Assembly (NCBI GenBank): GCA_046160625.1
Contig: JBJXGZ010000082.1
Coordinates: 69,426-133,425, forward strand
Direction: 5' to 3'
DNA length: 64,000 nt
From: M3007 sp046160625
GTDB taxonomy: Bacteria > Bacteroidota > Bacteroidia > Chitinophagales > Saprospiraceae
Shown here: in pieces, positions 17,998-25,530 of the stretch
How positions within the stretch are numbered: position 1 is the first letter of the stretch
Layout: every line of letters starts with the position of its first letter
Notes under the pieces: generated by a model
What the model saw: the letters and a program-made list of their open reading frames with translations, nothing else
The model's database searches: none
What the model was told of the DNA's origin: nothing
Program-made: the position numbers and the translations under genes

Positions 17998-19452
17998 ATG
18001 GAACAAAGTCTGTTGGCAGAGTTGATTAGGACACTGAAATCCGAAGAAAAGGCGCAGATAATACATTTTGCTGCAACTGGGATGTTCAACAATGGCAAAA
18101 TAAAGGCTCAAGTTATTCCACTTCTTGATATTTTTTTGAATCACCCCTTGGAATTTTGCGAACACCGATTGGAGAAAAAGGAAGTATTTGCAAAAGTTTT
18201 CCCTAAGCAACCCTTCGTTGAGGGAAAATTAGAGAAATTAATGGTTGATGCGCTCAAGGTTGTCAGGGGCTTCTTCTTGGTGCAGCGGTACCTTCGGGAG
18301 GATAACGAATTCAACCAGCTGATAGACTATTCCGAAGCACTCCGCGTACGGGGCTTGGATACCCGTTACCAGCAAACAGTTGCAAGGCTTCAAAAATTGC
18401 ACGACACCGCCATTCACCATGGCCAACAGTTTTACCATCACAAGTTTCTTCTGGAATTTGCTAAGTATGAGGAAGAAACGCGACATAATCAAGCAAAAGG
18501 AGACCTTAATATCCCCAGTACACTCCAAGCGCTCGAGCTAGATTACCTCCATAACCGTTTAATGCTGCTAAACCAGTTTCTATTACAACAGAAAATAGCA
18601 CACTTGAATGTCCCTGAGAGAATTAGTCTTCTCATTGAAGCGCATCACATACCCAAGGAATATCTGGAGCAATCAGTCAGTATCAAGATAAACCATGAAA
18701 TTTTCAACTTGTTAAGGAAGAAGGCTCCCGCCGCTTCAGAGGTTCAGCAACTTTTCGAATTATTGTTGCTGCATGAAAAGAGTTTAGACCCAAAAAGCCT
18801 GTCCGATTTCTATGCTTTTTTACGAAACCTATGTGTTTTGTCTATATCTTCAGATTATGAAAAGCTAGAAATGGCGTATATGCTTCATGATCTCTATAAA
18901 GACAATCTTGATCGTGGTTATCTTCATTTTGAGGGGAAAATTAGTCGAAGCAAGTATATGGCCGTGGCAAACAATGCCCTTTTGATAGAAAAATATGACT
19001 GGGCGTTGGCATTTATTGAAAAGTACAAAAATGAACTTCAGGGTGAAAATGAAACCAAAGATATTTATAGGTTGAATTTGGCCGCTTACTTATTCAAGGT
19101 CGGCCGATTTTCAGACTGTTTGGACTTCATACCAGATACATCTCCCTACTTAATTTATTTGCTGCAAGGAAAACGCCTCGAACTAAAATCTCTTTACGAA
19201 TTGGGCTCCGATTTGCTTCCTTACAAACTTGATGCATTCAAAATGTACTTAAGCCGTACCTCTCAAAAACTCCTATCAGAGGCGCAAAGGCAAATAAATA
19301 CCGATTTCGCAAACTTCCTGCACCAGCTTATCCACTCTATTCCTGGCGATTCAAAACGCTCGGATATCCTAACCAAACGCATCCAAGAAAAAAAACAAGC
19401 ATTCGAATACCGCTGGCTCCTCGAAAAAGCCAAAGCCCTAAAAAACAAATAA
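17998..19452 (+). CDS. Hypothetical ~480-aa helical protein, paralogue of 7906-9351
   Basis: A 484-aa soluble protein without signal peptide, starting MEQSLLAELIRTLKSEEKAQI. It shares length, helical character and N-terminal pattern with the protein at 7906 (a short LxxLxxEE opening, a KLxxL(M/L) segment near residue 80 and a YDWAxAFI motif around residue 340). Both copies have the YDWAKAFISK / YDWALAFIEK segment, which supports paralogy. The repeated hydrophobic pattern suggests TPR-like helices. No catalytic residues are evident. It is divergent from an FnIII T9SS gene. Function unknown. Confidence 0.75.
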   Translation: MEQSLLAELIRTLKSEEKAQIIHFAATGMFNNGKIKAQVIPLLDIFLNHPLEFCEHRLEKKEVFAKVFPKQPFVEGKLEKLMVDALKVVRGFFLVQRYLREDNEFNQLIDYSEALRVRGLDTRYQQTVARLQKLHDTAIHHGQQFYHHKFLLEFAKYEEETRHNQAKGDLNIPSTLQALELDYLHNRLMLLNQFLLQQKIAHLNVPERISLLIEAHHIPKEYLEQSVSIKINHEIFNLLRKKAPAASEVQQLFELLLLHEKSLDPKSLSDFYAFLRNLCVLSISSDYEKLEMAYMLHDLYKDNLDRGYLHFEGKISRSKYMAVANNALLIEKYDWALAFIEKYKNELQGENETKDIYRLNLAAYLFKVGRFSDCLDFIPDTSPYLIYLLQGKRLELKSLYELGSDLLPYKLDAFKMYLSRTSQKLLSEAQRQINTDFANFLHQLIHSIPGDSKRSDILTKRIQEKKQAFEYRWLLEKAKALKNK

Positions 19453-19475
19453 AGCCATTCCTCTCCTTGCTCATC

Positions 19476-21464
19476 TCAATACCCAATCACCTTCCCACAC
19501 CCCAAGTCTTTCCCATCTTCCCGCAAGGTCCAAAAATACACCTCGGCTTCTAAACCGCTTATTTCAATCATTTGCCCAGTAATAGCGGTCATTCGCTTCA
19601 CTTCCCGCCCCAAAAAATCCAAAACCACGAGCTCCGCCCCCTTCAACTCCCGTTTACTCGCTATAGTAACCCTCCCCCGAAAAGGGTTCGGAAAAAACCT
19701 GATCTCCCCAAACTCCAAAGGCTCCCCTACCCCTACCGTTGGCCCACAATCCACGATCCTGTTCAAAGCATTGTCCAACTGCACAAAATCCACCCCGATA
19801 TCGCGGCCATCGGTGGCGGCATTTTTGTACGGACTGGTATTGGCCAATGTGTACCCGCTGTAATCACTCCCTCCATTGGCAAAGTTTACAAATTGCACCG
19901 CCGCAGGATTTGCAGGAAAGTAATTCAGGCTCAGCGTATTGTAATTGCTGTATCGAAAGGCATCACCGCCAATCAGCACGTTTTTGTGAAACTTCTGGTT
20001 GGCATCGGTGATTCCAGGAAAATACCGTCCCATCGGCCCATTGCCGCCTTGCGCAAAACCGGGACCGTAGATGCCTTGGTAACCGCCATCTGAAATAAAG
20101 CATTGGAAGAGGTTGTTGCGCATAGCGATTTGCTCCGTAGTGTCGTAAGTCCAGGTAATGGGGCCGGTTTGGAGCACGGTATTGTGTTCCAGTAGCACAT
20201 CATCCGGGTCGCCAATCTTTAGGAAAGTGCCGTCGTTCGGGCCGTTCACATTCCCGTCGCCGTAATCCGGCCCGCTGATATCGTCGAAGAGGTTGTTGGC
20301 GATGCGGATTCTTTTGGATTGCAGACTGGGCGTTGGACTGTCGTGCCCGGACAAGGAAATGCCCGCGCCCGCATGGCGAATGAGGTTGTTCGTGATCGTA
20401 ATGTCGCTCACATCGGCAAAAGGCGAGCCGCCGCCTTCGGTCCGCACGGTCAGCAGAATGGCATAACCGCTCTGTCCAATGGGGAGATCAGCCCAGCAGT
20501 TTTCGAGGACGTTGCCATCGAGCAGCACGCGCCTGCCCGTTTTCAATTCAAACAGGTTTTTGATGGTCCAGTGCTTGCCCGCATACGTCGGGTGTCCCAC
20601 ACGCCAGGAAAAGGGCTTGAAAAAGTGATTGTTCAGCACTTCAATATCCGAAGGCACCAGGCCGGGAATAGACGAGGCCGCTCCGCCAAACAGGATGTTT
20701 TCGCCCGCCGCTTCGAGGTAGTTGTTTCGGATGATAAAAGGGCCGGGGCCATTCGTGCCGCCAATGGCATAGGTATCAAACCCAATGCTATGAAAATCAG
20801 CAATGTAGGACTCAATTACAGCAGCGTTGGCACAATTGAGCAATACCCCGCTTTTCATAATAGTGGCATCCGTGTGGCCGTGGATGTAACAGCGATCTAC
20901 AATGAGGTCGTGCGGCACCACACTGAGCGTACTCTGGTTGGCATCTCCGAAAAACACCAGACCGTAACTGTTCAGCACACTGGGATCGGCAGTAATTTCC
21001 AGTCCTACCAGACGGTAATGATGTGCATCAGCCTGGGTTTTGAAACAAGGAAGCCCTGAAGCATTCGTGGTGATAATCTTTGGCATTGCTGCTTGTTGGA
21101 TGGGATAACCTGGGTTGCCCGTCGCTGCCGTGGGCGCAATGCGGATACCATGTCCTGGCAGCAGGTTCATGTGCGAAGAAGTGAGGATGATCCAGCCATT
21201 GCCCGTTTTATTGGGCAAACTGAAACTGCCTTTAAAACTGGCGCCTGCATCCAGCACAAGTATCGTTCCGGGATTCGCAGCATTGATGGCCAATTGGAGA
21301 TCGCTGTAATCCCGGCCAACAGGGCCTACAGTCAGGATGGTGTACCCTGCGGTGTCTGGGAAGCAGGTTTCTATGGAGCTGGTGTTGGGGAGGCTTGGAG
21401 CGGTTTGGGCCGAAAGAAGGTGACTGCAAATGCAGAAAGCGAGCGTGCGTAATATTTTATTCAT
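19476..21464 (-). CDS. Right-handed beta-helix T9SS protein
   Basis: A 662-aa secreted protein. The signal peptide ends near LLSAQ. Residues ~45-80 (DYSDLQLAINAANPGTILVLDAG) are the typical lead-in of pectate-lyase-like parallel beta-helix proteins. Many rungs follow with NNxL/NNLF turns (IIRNNYLEAAGENILFGG, ITITNNLIRHAGAGISLSG, IANNLFDDISG). The C-terminal EIRFFPNPFRGRVTI ... LEAEVYFWTLRED is a T9SS type A sorting domain. Such proteins are often polysaccharide lyases or adhesins, but no catalytic residue set can be assigned by eye. It ends 23 bp after the convergent gene. Confidence 0.85.
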   Translation of the reverse strand: MNKILRTLAFCICSHLLSAQTAPSLPNTSSIETCFPDTAGYTILTVGPVGRDYSDLQLAINAANPGTILVLDAGASFKGSFSLPNKTGNGWIILTSSHMNLLPGHGIRIAPTAATGNPGYPIQQAAMPKIITTNASGLPCFKTQADAHHYRLVGLEITADPSVLNSYGLVFFGDANQSTLSVVPHDLIVDRCYIHGHTDATIMKSGVLLNCANAAVIESYIADFHSIGFDTYAIGGTNGPGPFIIRNNYLEAAGENILFGGAASSIPGLVPSDIEVLNNHFFKPFSWRVGHPTYAGKHWTIKNLFELKTGRRVLLDGNVLENCWADLPIGQSGYAILLTVRTEGGGSPFADVSDITITNNLIRHAGAGISLSGHDSPTPSLQSKRIRIANNLFDDISGPDYGDGNVNGPNDGTFLKIGDPDDVLLEHNTVLQTGPITWTYDTTEQIAMRNNLFQCFISDGGYQGIYGPGFAQGGNGPMGRYFPGITDANQKFHKNVLIGGDAFRYSNYNTLSLNYFPANPAAVQFVNFANGGSDYSGYTLANTSPYKNAATDGRDIGVDFVQLDNALNRIVDCGPTVGVGEPLEFGEIRFFPNPFRGRVTIASKRELKGAELVVLDFLGREVKRMTAITGQMIEISGLEAEVYFWTLREDGKDLGCGKVIGY

Positions 21465-21510
21465 GCTGCGAAAATAGGGTAATTCTACCTCGTGAAAGCC
21501 CTTAGTTTCG

Positions 21511-21573
21511 CCTCTAACGCTTCAAAACTGGGCAAAACCGCCCCCGAATCCTTTTTGTTAATTCGTCTTTGAC
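21511..21573 (+). repeat. Direct repeat copy A (decayed 5' end of the arginase-like gene)
   Basis: Its 55-nt core (21519-21573) matches 22082-22136 at 44 of 55 positions, starting with a perfect GCTTCAAAACTGG. In this copy the start codon is ACG instead of ATG. It flanks the toxin-antitoxin remnant on the left. Confidence 0.7.
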
Positions 21574-21651
21574 TACGTGTCCGAGTGGACCACTTGCTTA
21601 GCAATTTGTTTTGTGTCAACTTTGTGGTTGAAAATTTGCATCTTTGTTATC

Positions 21652-21876
21652 ATGTCTCCCAATACTCAAAAATTAGTGCTCACAGTACCCTCGTCTAAAA
21701 TGGCGGCGGTCTTGAAAGTCCTTCAACAATTTGAAGCGGTGAAGGTGGATAATCTGGCGGACATAATAAAACGTTATGTACGCAACGCACCCAAAAAATC
21801 TGCGATTAACGAAGAGGAAATCGCAGACATTCTCATGGAAAGCCGTTACGGCAAAAGCGCGCCCAATGTTCGATGA
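21652..21876 (+). CDS. Antitoxin of a PIN toxin-antitoxin module
   Basis: A 74-aa protein from the ATG at 21652 (MSPNTQKLVLTVPSSKMAAVL). It has an N-terminal beta strand, then helices with FEAVKVDNLADIIKRYVRNAP and an acidic C-terminus with EEEIADILMESRYG. The size, layout and 4-bp ATGA overlap with a PIN-domain gene are typical of small antitoxins of the PIN family. It would bind DNA and neutralise the toxin. Because the toxin is truncated, it may now be an orphan. The call rests mainly on context. Confidence 0.65.
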   Translation: MSPNTQKLVLTVPSSKMAAVLKVLQQFEAVKVDNLADIIKRYVRNAPKKSAINEEEIADILMESRYGKSAPNVR

Positions 21877-22058
21877 AGGTCATATTACGTTCCGCAGATT
21901 TTATTGATCCAAAAGACAATTACCTTCTGGATTTGAGCAAAACCGTTGGAGCAGATTTTCTCGTGACAGGCGACAAACCTCTCCTAAATTTGGACTTTTA
22001 CGGCACAACGCAGATCATTTCTTACCGCAAATTTTGCGAGTTGTTGGAGGCCGTTTAA
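21873..22058 (+). pseudogene. PIN-domain toxin with internal deletion
   Basis: A 61-aa reading frame overlapping the antitoxin stop by ATGA, the position expected for the native toxin start. After MKV/MKVIL the protein goes straight to the C-terminal half of a PIN domain (DFIDPKDNYLLDLSKTVGADFLVTGDKPLL ... IISYRKFCELL). Full-length relatives are ~135-140 aa and begin with a strand carrying the first catalytic Asp. That Asp and the central helices are missing here, while the later acidic residues (DPKDN, TGDK) remain. It is therefore probably an inactive ribonuclease left by an in-frame deletion. Confidence 0.75.
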
Positions 22059-22072
22059 AAAAGTTTGTCATT

Positions 22073-22136
22073 CCTCACTATGCTTCAAAACTGGCTAAAA
22101 CCGCTCCCTACTTCTTTTTGTAAAAACGCCCTTGAC
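22073..22136 (+). repeat. Direct repeat copy B (5' end of the arginase-like gene)
   Basis: This is the intact counterpart of 21511-21573; it contains the real start codon at 22080 and codes for residues 2-19. It flanks the toxin-antitoxin remnant on the right. Confidence 0.7.
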
Positions 22137-23162
22137 CCGCTGCCCGCATGGTCTTTTGGCAAAAACACCCTGCTTCACCGAGGCGAAATGCCTGATTTGA
22201 AAAAAGTCCGTGCAGCCATCATCGGCGTGGGCGAAAAAGAGGCCAACCTGATTCGCGAACAACTGTATCGCAGTTCTTTTCCCTTCCCCAAAGGCTCGGT
22301 AGCAGATCTGGGGAATCTTCGAAAAACCGATGCCGCGCTGCTCATCCCGGTATTGTACGAGCTGTTGAGCGGCAAGGTTTTGCCCATTGTGATTGCCGGA
22401 AAGGACGAACTCGCCCGAGCTCAGTTTTTGGCCTACCAGGAAGCAAAAGCCCTGGTGAACATGGCGGTTGTGGACGAGCAATTCCGCACAGATGGCATAT
22501 ACGGCCCGCTTTTGAAACCCCGTCACCCACAACTTTTCCATTTTGGGCTGATGGGCCTTCAAGTGCATCAAACCCCGCCGGAAGCCATTGATTTTCTAAG
22601 CAAAAACCATTTTGACCTCGTGCGGTTGGGGAAGTCGCGGGCAAACATAGAAGAAACAGAACCCGTGCTACGCGATGCAGATTTGCTGGCCTTCCATCTG
22701 AGTGCCTTAAAACAAAGCGAAGCGCCCGGAGTAGCGGCACCCACACCTTCGGGGTATTTTGCCGAGGAAGCCTGTCAACTTTGTCGTTACGCAGGCATGA
22801 GCGACAAACTCACTTCCTTTGGACTCTACGGATTCCAATCGGAGGCCGACCGGGACAGCCTAACCGCCCAAACCGCTGCCCAAATGCTATGGTACCTGCT
22901 CGAAGGTTTGTTCAACCGCAAAGGTGATTACCCCGCCTCAACGAACAGCCTGACCGAATATGTGGTGGATTTCCGAAAACTCAACCACCAACTCACTTTC
23001 TGGAAAAGCGCCAAAAGCGGCCGCTGGTGGATGCAAGTCCCAGTGGCTACCAAGCGCAAACACGAGCGGCATCGTTTGGTGCCATGCTCTTATCAGGACT
23101 ACCAATCAGCCTGTCGGGAAGAATTGCCGGAGCGATTGATGCAGGCGCTGGAGCGGTTTTGA
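22080..23162 (+). CDS. Arginase-fold protein (formimidoylglutamase-like), degenerate metal site
   Basis: A 360-aa protein that follows the arginase/formimidoylglutamase fold: AIIGVGE near residue 45, LYELLSGKVLPIVIAGKDELARAQF at ~100-120, AVVDEQFR at ~125-135 and LLAFHLSALKQSEAPG at ~203-217. In active ureohydrolases these positions carry GGDH, DAHxD and SxDxD. Here most manganese ligands are replaced, so catalysis by the usual binuclear site is unlikely. Degenerate members of this kind occur in Bacteroidota and are often annotated as formimidoylglutamase. The ATG at 22080 is preferred over a TTG at 22065. It ends 68 bp before the next start. Confidence 0.75.
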   Translation: MLQNWLKPLPTSFCKNALDPLPAWSFGKNTLLHRGEMPDLKKVRAAIIGVGEKEANLIREQLYRSSFPFPKGSVADLGNLRKTDAALLIPVLYELLSGKVLPIVIAGKDELARAQFLAYQEAKALVNMAVVDEQFRTDGIYGPLLKPRHPQLFHFGLMGLQVHQTPPEAIDFLSKNHFDLVRLGKSRANIEETEPVLRDADLLAFHLSALKQSEAPGVAAPTPSGYFAEEACQLCRYAGMSDKLTSFGLYGFQSEADRDSLTAQTAAQMLWYLLEGLFNRKGDYPASTNSLTEYVVDFRKLNHQLTFWKSAKSGRWWMQVPVATKRKHERHRLVPCSYQDYQSACREELPERLMQALERF

Positions 23163-23230
23163 GGTGGTGATTGGTTAATTGGAGGATTGGTGATTGGTGG
23201 ATTGGGAATACATATTTCAACTTTGCCCGC

Positions 23231-23755
23231 ATGAAATCTATTCGTCTATTATCCTTTTTGGCAGTCGTCCTTTTCAGTTTGCTCGTATGGGTTTATGTCC
23301 GCGAATTCGCTGTGCTGTCGAACACACTTGAAGTGAAAGCACTGGTAACAGGCTCAATGCTGGTAGTTGCAGCGCTGACGAGCGGGACCTTATGGTATTG
23401 GCGGGAAAGGTTCACGCCATTTGAGCGGCATTTTCCGGAAGTGGTTTTGATATTGGTTTTCAGCGTGTTGTTTGCGCCTTTGTTTGGGAGCCTGTTAAAT
23501 CGGAGCCTGGGAAAAAGTGAAAATCAGTCCTTTGTGTTTGTGTCTGAAACGGCCTATTTCGCCTCGGGATATGGTATTTTGAAAGGAGAGAAATTGAGCC
23601 CCACAGGCTGGCGGCTTACGGTGCGGGAAGGCACGCGAGAACGACGGCTGAAGTATAAAAGCCAGGCCTATTTTCCACTTTCAAAACCAGGGGATAAGAT
23701 ACTCTTGCCTGTTCGACAGGGGATATTGGGGGCGAGGGTGGTACAACTTCGTTGA
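23231..23755 (+). CDS. Hypothetical membrane protein, three TM segments
   Basis: A 174-aa protein from the ATG at 23231. It has three hydrophobic segments: residues 5-22 (LLSFLAVVLFSLLVWVYV), ~35-55 (ALVTGSMLVVAALTSGTLWYW) and ~70-90 (VVLILVFSVLFAPLFGSLL). A soluble C-terminal domain (~95-174) ends LLPVRQGILGARVVQLR. It has no family I recognise. The region just upstream (23163-23210) carries a loose GATTGGTG direct repeat. The stop codon abuts the heptamer inverted repeat at 23755-23851. Confidence 0.65.
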   Translation: MKSIRLLSFLAVVLFSLLVWVYVREFAVLSNTLEVKALVTGSMLVVAALTSGTLWYWRERFTPFERHFPEVVLILVFSVLFAPLFGSLLNRSLGKSENQSFVFVSETAYFASGYGILKGEKLSPTGWRLTVREGTRERRLKYKSQAYFPLSKPGDKILLPVRQGILGARVVQLR

Positions 23756-23851
23756 TGATGTATGATGTATGATGTATGATGTATGAACTTTGGGCAAAGG
23801 TTGATTCATACATCATAGTTCATACATCATACATCATACATCATACATCAT
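23755..23851. repeat. Perfect 35-bp inverted repeat of heptamer ATGATGT
   Basis: Arms 23755-23789 and 23817-23851 are perfect complements, each holding about four copies of a 7-bp unit (ATGATGT). The 27-nt spacer carries a further partial copy. The same heptamer builds the arrays at 24861 and 25441. Confidence 0.9.
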
Positions 23852-23873
23852 TTTTCACCTTTATTTCAAACGA

Positions 23874-24863
23874 ATGCAACTTTTCTCCGCTCTACTGACC
23901 ACGTTTTTAGTTTTCCAACTTTCTGCCCAAAATTCGGCCGCTTTTTTCCCCGAGGAACTCGTGGTGACTGCCAATTCACTCAATCTTCGCGCTAAACCGG
24001 ACGTGAATTCCCAAAAAGTGGCGAGCCTTCCGCAAGGCACTTTGCTACAATTTTTAGAATCCTGGAACAACGGACAATACACACAAGCCGACTCAACCGA
24101 TGAGAACGCGCCCTTTGGACGATGGCTCAAAGTGCGCAGTAAAAACAACACAGGTTGGGTATTCGATGTCTACGTAAGTGGCACCACCGAACTCTTTTAT
24201 GAGCACTCGCCGCAGTTCGATATGCAAGGCATTTCGCCGCTATTTTGGTACGGTGTGTACGCCCGCGATTCTTTTTCTGACGAACTCCGAAAAGTGCAGG
24301 TTCGCTTGGCGGAAGAGCCAAATGAATTTTTCGGTGGAACAATCAAAGTATTGAAAACCAATCAATTAGACCCTAGTAAATTCCTCATTGCCAGTTACGC
24401 ACCTTTACCCACTGGCTATTGCGGTCCACTAGGCGTGTTCGACCCAAATCAAATGTTTTTTTCCAAATCGCTCGGCCCAGGCAGCCAACTTTCCATTTAC
24501 CCAGGCAATGATCTGAACGATACCATCATGAAACCCACCTACGGGCTTGCGGCTACGGGCTGCGCAAGTTTCGACAACAACTTTGTGCGTATCACCGATT
24601 ACAAACTTACCCTGCTTGACTATGCCAACGACCCAATTTTGACCCAAGACCTCACAGACTGGGTTCGTACCGAAATACCAGAAGTGAACCCCACTGTGGA
24701 CTTGCTCTGGTTCGGCGACCTCGACCGCGACAACAAGCCGGATGCCATTATTCAGGATTGTCCCTACGAGGTAGGTTGCCGGGCTTCCCTTTTTCTTTCA
24801 TCAAAAGCCAGATCAGGAGAATATCTAAGGAAAGCTTGTGAGTTCTATTGGCCGGGAGATTGA
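23874..24863 (+). CDS. Secreted SH3-domain protein
   Basis: A 329-aa protein with a signal peptide (MQLFSALLTTFLVFQLSAQ) and a bacterial SH3 domain at ~28-105 (LVVTANSLNLRAKPDVNSQKVASLPQGTLLQFLE ... RWLKVRSKNNTGWVFDVYV). The rest (~110-329) is an unassigned domain with a DLLWFGDLDRDNKPDAIIQDC segment resembling an FG-GAP or EF-hand-like calcium loop. Such SH3 proteins usually bind peptidoglycan or peptides in the periplasm. The stop codon coincides with the first bases of the array at 24861. Confidence 0.75.
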   Translation: MQLFSALLTTFLVFQLSAQNSAAFFPEELVVTANSLNLRAKPDVNSQKVASLPQGTLLQFLESWNNGQYTQADSTDENAPFGRWLKVRSKNNTGWVFDVYVSGTTELFYEHSPQFDMQGISPLFWYGVYARDSFSDELRKVQVRLAEEPNEFFGGTIKVLKTNQLDPSKFLIASYAPLPTGYCGPLGVFDPNQMFFSKSLGPGSQLSIYPGNDLNDTIMKPTYGLAATGCASFDNNFVRITDYKLTLLDYANDPILTQDLTDWVRTEIPEVNPTVDLLWFGDLDRDNKPDAIIQDCPYEVGCRASLFLSSKARSGEYLRKACEFYWPGD

Positions 24864-24905
24864 TGTATGATGTATGATGTATGATGTATGATGTATGATG
24901 TATGA
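24861..24905 (+). repeat. Heptamer array GATGTAT, left side of S23 gene
   Basis: About six tandem copies of a 7-bp unit lie directly after the SH3 gene. They are in inverted orientation to the array at 25441-25530, so the S23-type gene sits in the loop of a potential ~43-bp stem. Confidence 0.9.
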
Positions 24906-24994
24906 GATGTTGTAAATTTGGAGTAGAGGTTGTAACTTTAGAAGCAATTGTATTTTTTTAGTACTCCATTTTTCACCCTAAATTGCTCTAAATC

Positions 24995-25432
24995 ATGGAA
25001 AACATTCAATTTATCATTTCGCACAAGCCACATTTGCTTAGGGACAAAACCTTTCAATTTGCTGTTCGTATTGTTAGACTTTACAAGTATCTGATAGAAG
25101 AAAAGAAAGAATATACCTTGAGCAAACAAATACTACGGTCTGGAACGAACCCCGGAGCTATGGTTCGTGAGGCGCTCAATGCAGAAAGTGCTCTTGACTT
25201 TGTACACAAACTCGGCATTGCCCAAAAAGAAACAGGAGAAACTCAATATTGGCTAGAATTGCTTTACGCTTCCAATTATTTAAAAGAACCAGAATTTCGA
25301 TCACTATATGATGATTTACAAGAGATTATGAAAATTACTCGTAGTACAATACTCACTAAAAAGAAAAATATAGCAACCAAATCATCGCTCCTAATTCTAA
25401 CATTTTTATCCATCGTCCACCTTTTACTCTGA
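24995..25432 (+). CDS. Four-helix-bundle protein (S23 / 23S rRNA IVS-type)
   Basis: A 145-aa protein of the S23 four-helix-bundle family. The diagnostic run is LSKQILRSGTNPGAMVREALNAESALDFVHKLGIAQKETGETQYWLELL (residues ~46-95), given here in pieces: LSKQILRSGT, GAMVREALNAES, DFVHKLGIAQKE and ETQYWLELL. Family members are encoded by intervening sequences of 23S rRNA in several bacteria, and others occur as free-standing genes. Here the gene is enclosed by inverted heptamer arrays, resembling that rRNA arrangement outside an rRNA gene. The last ~20 residues (SLLILTFLSIVHLLL) are hydrophobic and unlike the family, as if the original stop was lost. Nucleic-acid binding is likely but its role here is unknown. 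Confidence 0.88.
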   Translation: MENIQFIISHKPHLLRDKTFQFAVRIVRLYKYLIEEKKEYTLSKQILRSGTNPGAMVREALNAESALDFVHKLGIAQKETGETQYWLELLYASNYLKEPEFRSLYDDLQEIMKITRSTILTKKKNIATKSSLLILTFLSIVHLLL

Positions 25433-25440
25433 ACCAAGTT

Positions 25441-25530
25441 CATACATCATACATCATACATCATACATCATACATCATACATCATACATCATACATCATA
25501 CATCATACATCATACATCATACATCATACA
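25441..25530 (+). repeat. Heptamer array CATACAT, 90 bp, abutting a start codon
   Basis: About thirteen uninterrupted copies of a 7-bp unit run up to the ATG at 25530, which overlaps the last base of the array. It is the reverse complement of the array at 24861. Length change by slippage is plausible. Confidence 0.95.

Noticed and set aside
20319..21059. 246-codon plus-strand frame
   Set aside because: Antisense to the beta-helix T9SS protein; no recognisable domain or signal.
24995..25432. Diversity-generating retroelement accessory (Avd-like) gene
   Set aside because: Avd is also a four-helix bundle, but no reverse transcriptase, template repeat or variable repeat was seen nearby.
25441..25530. 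CRISPR-like array
   Set aside because: The units are contiguous 7-bp repeats without spacers, and no cas gene is present.
24861..25530. True intervening sequence in a 23S rRNA gene
   Set aside because: The flanking DNA codes for an SH3 protein and a PLP enzyme, with no rRNA sequence.
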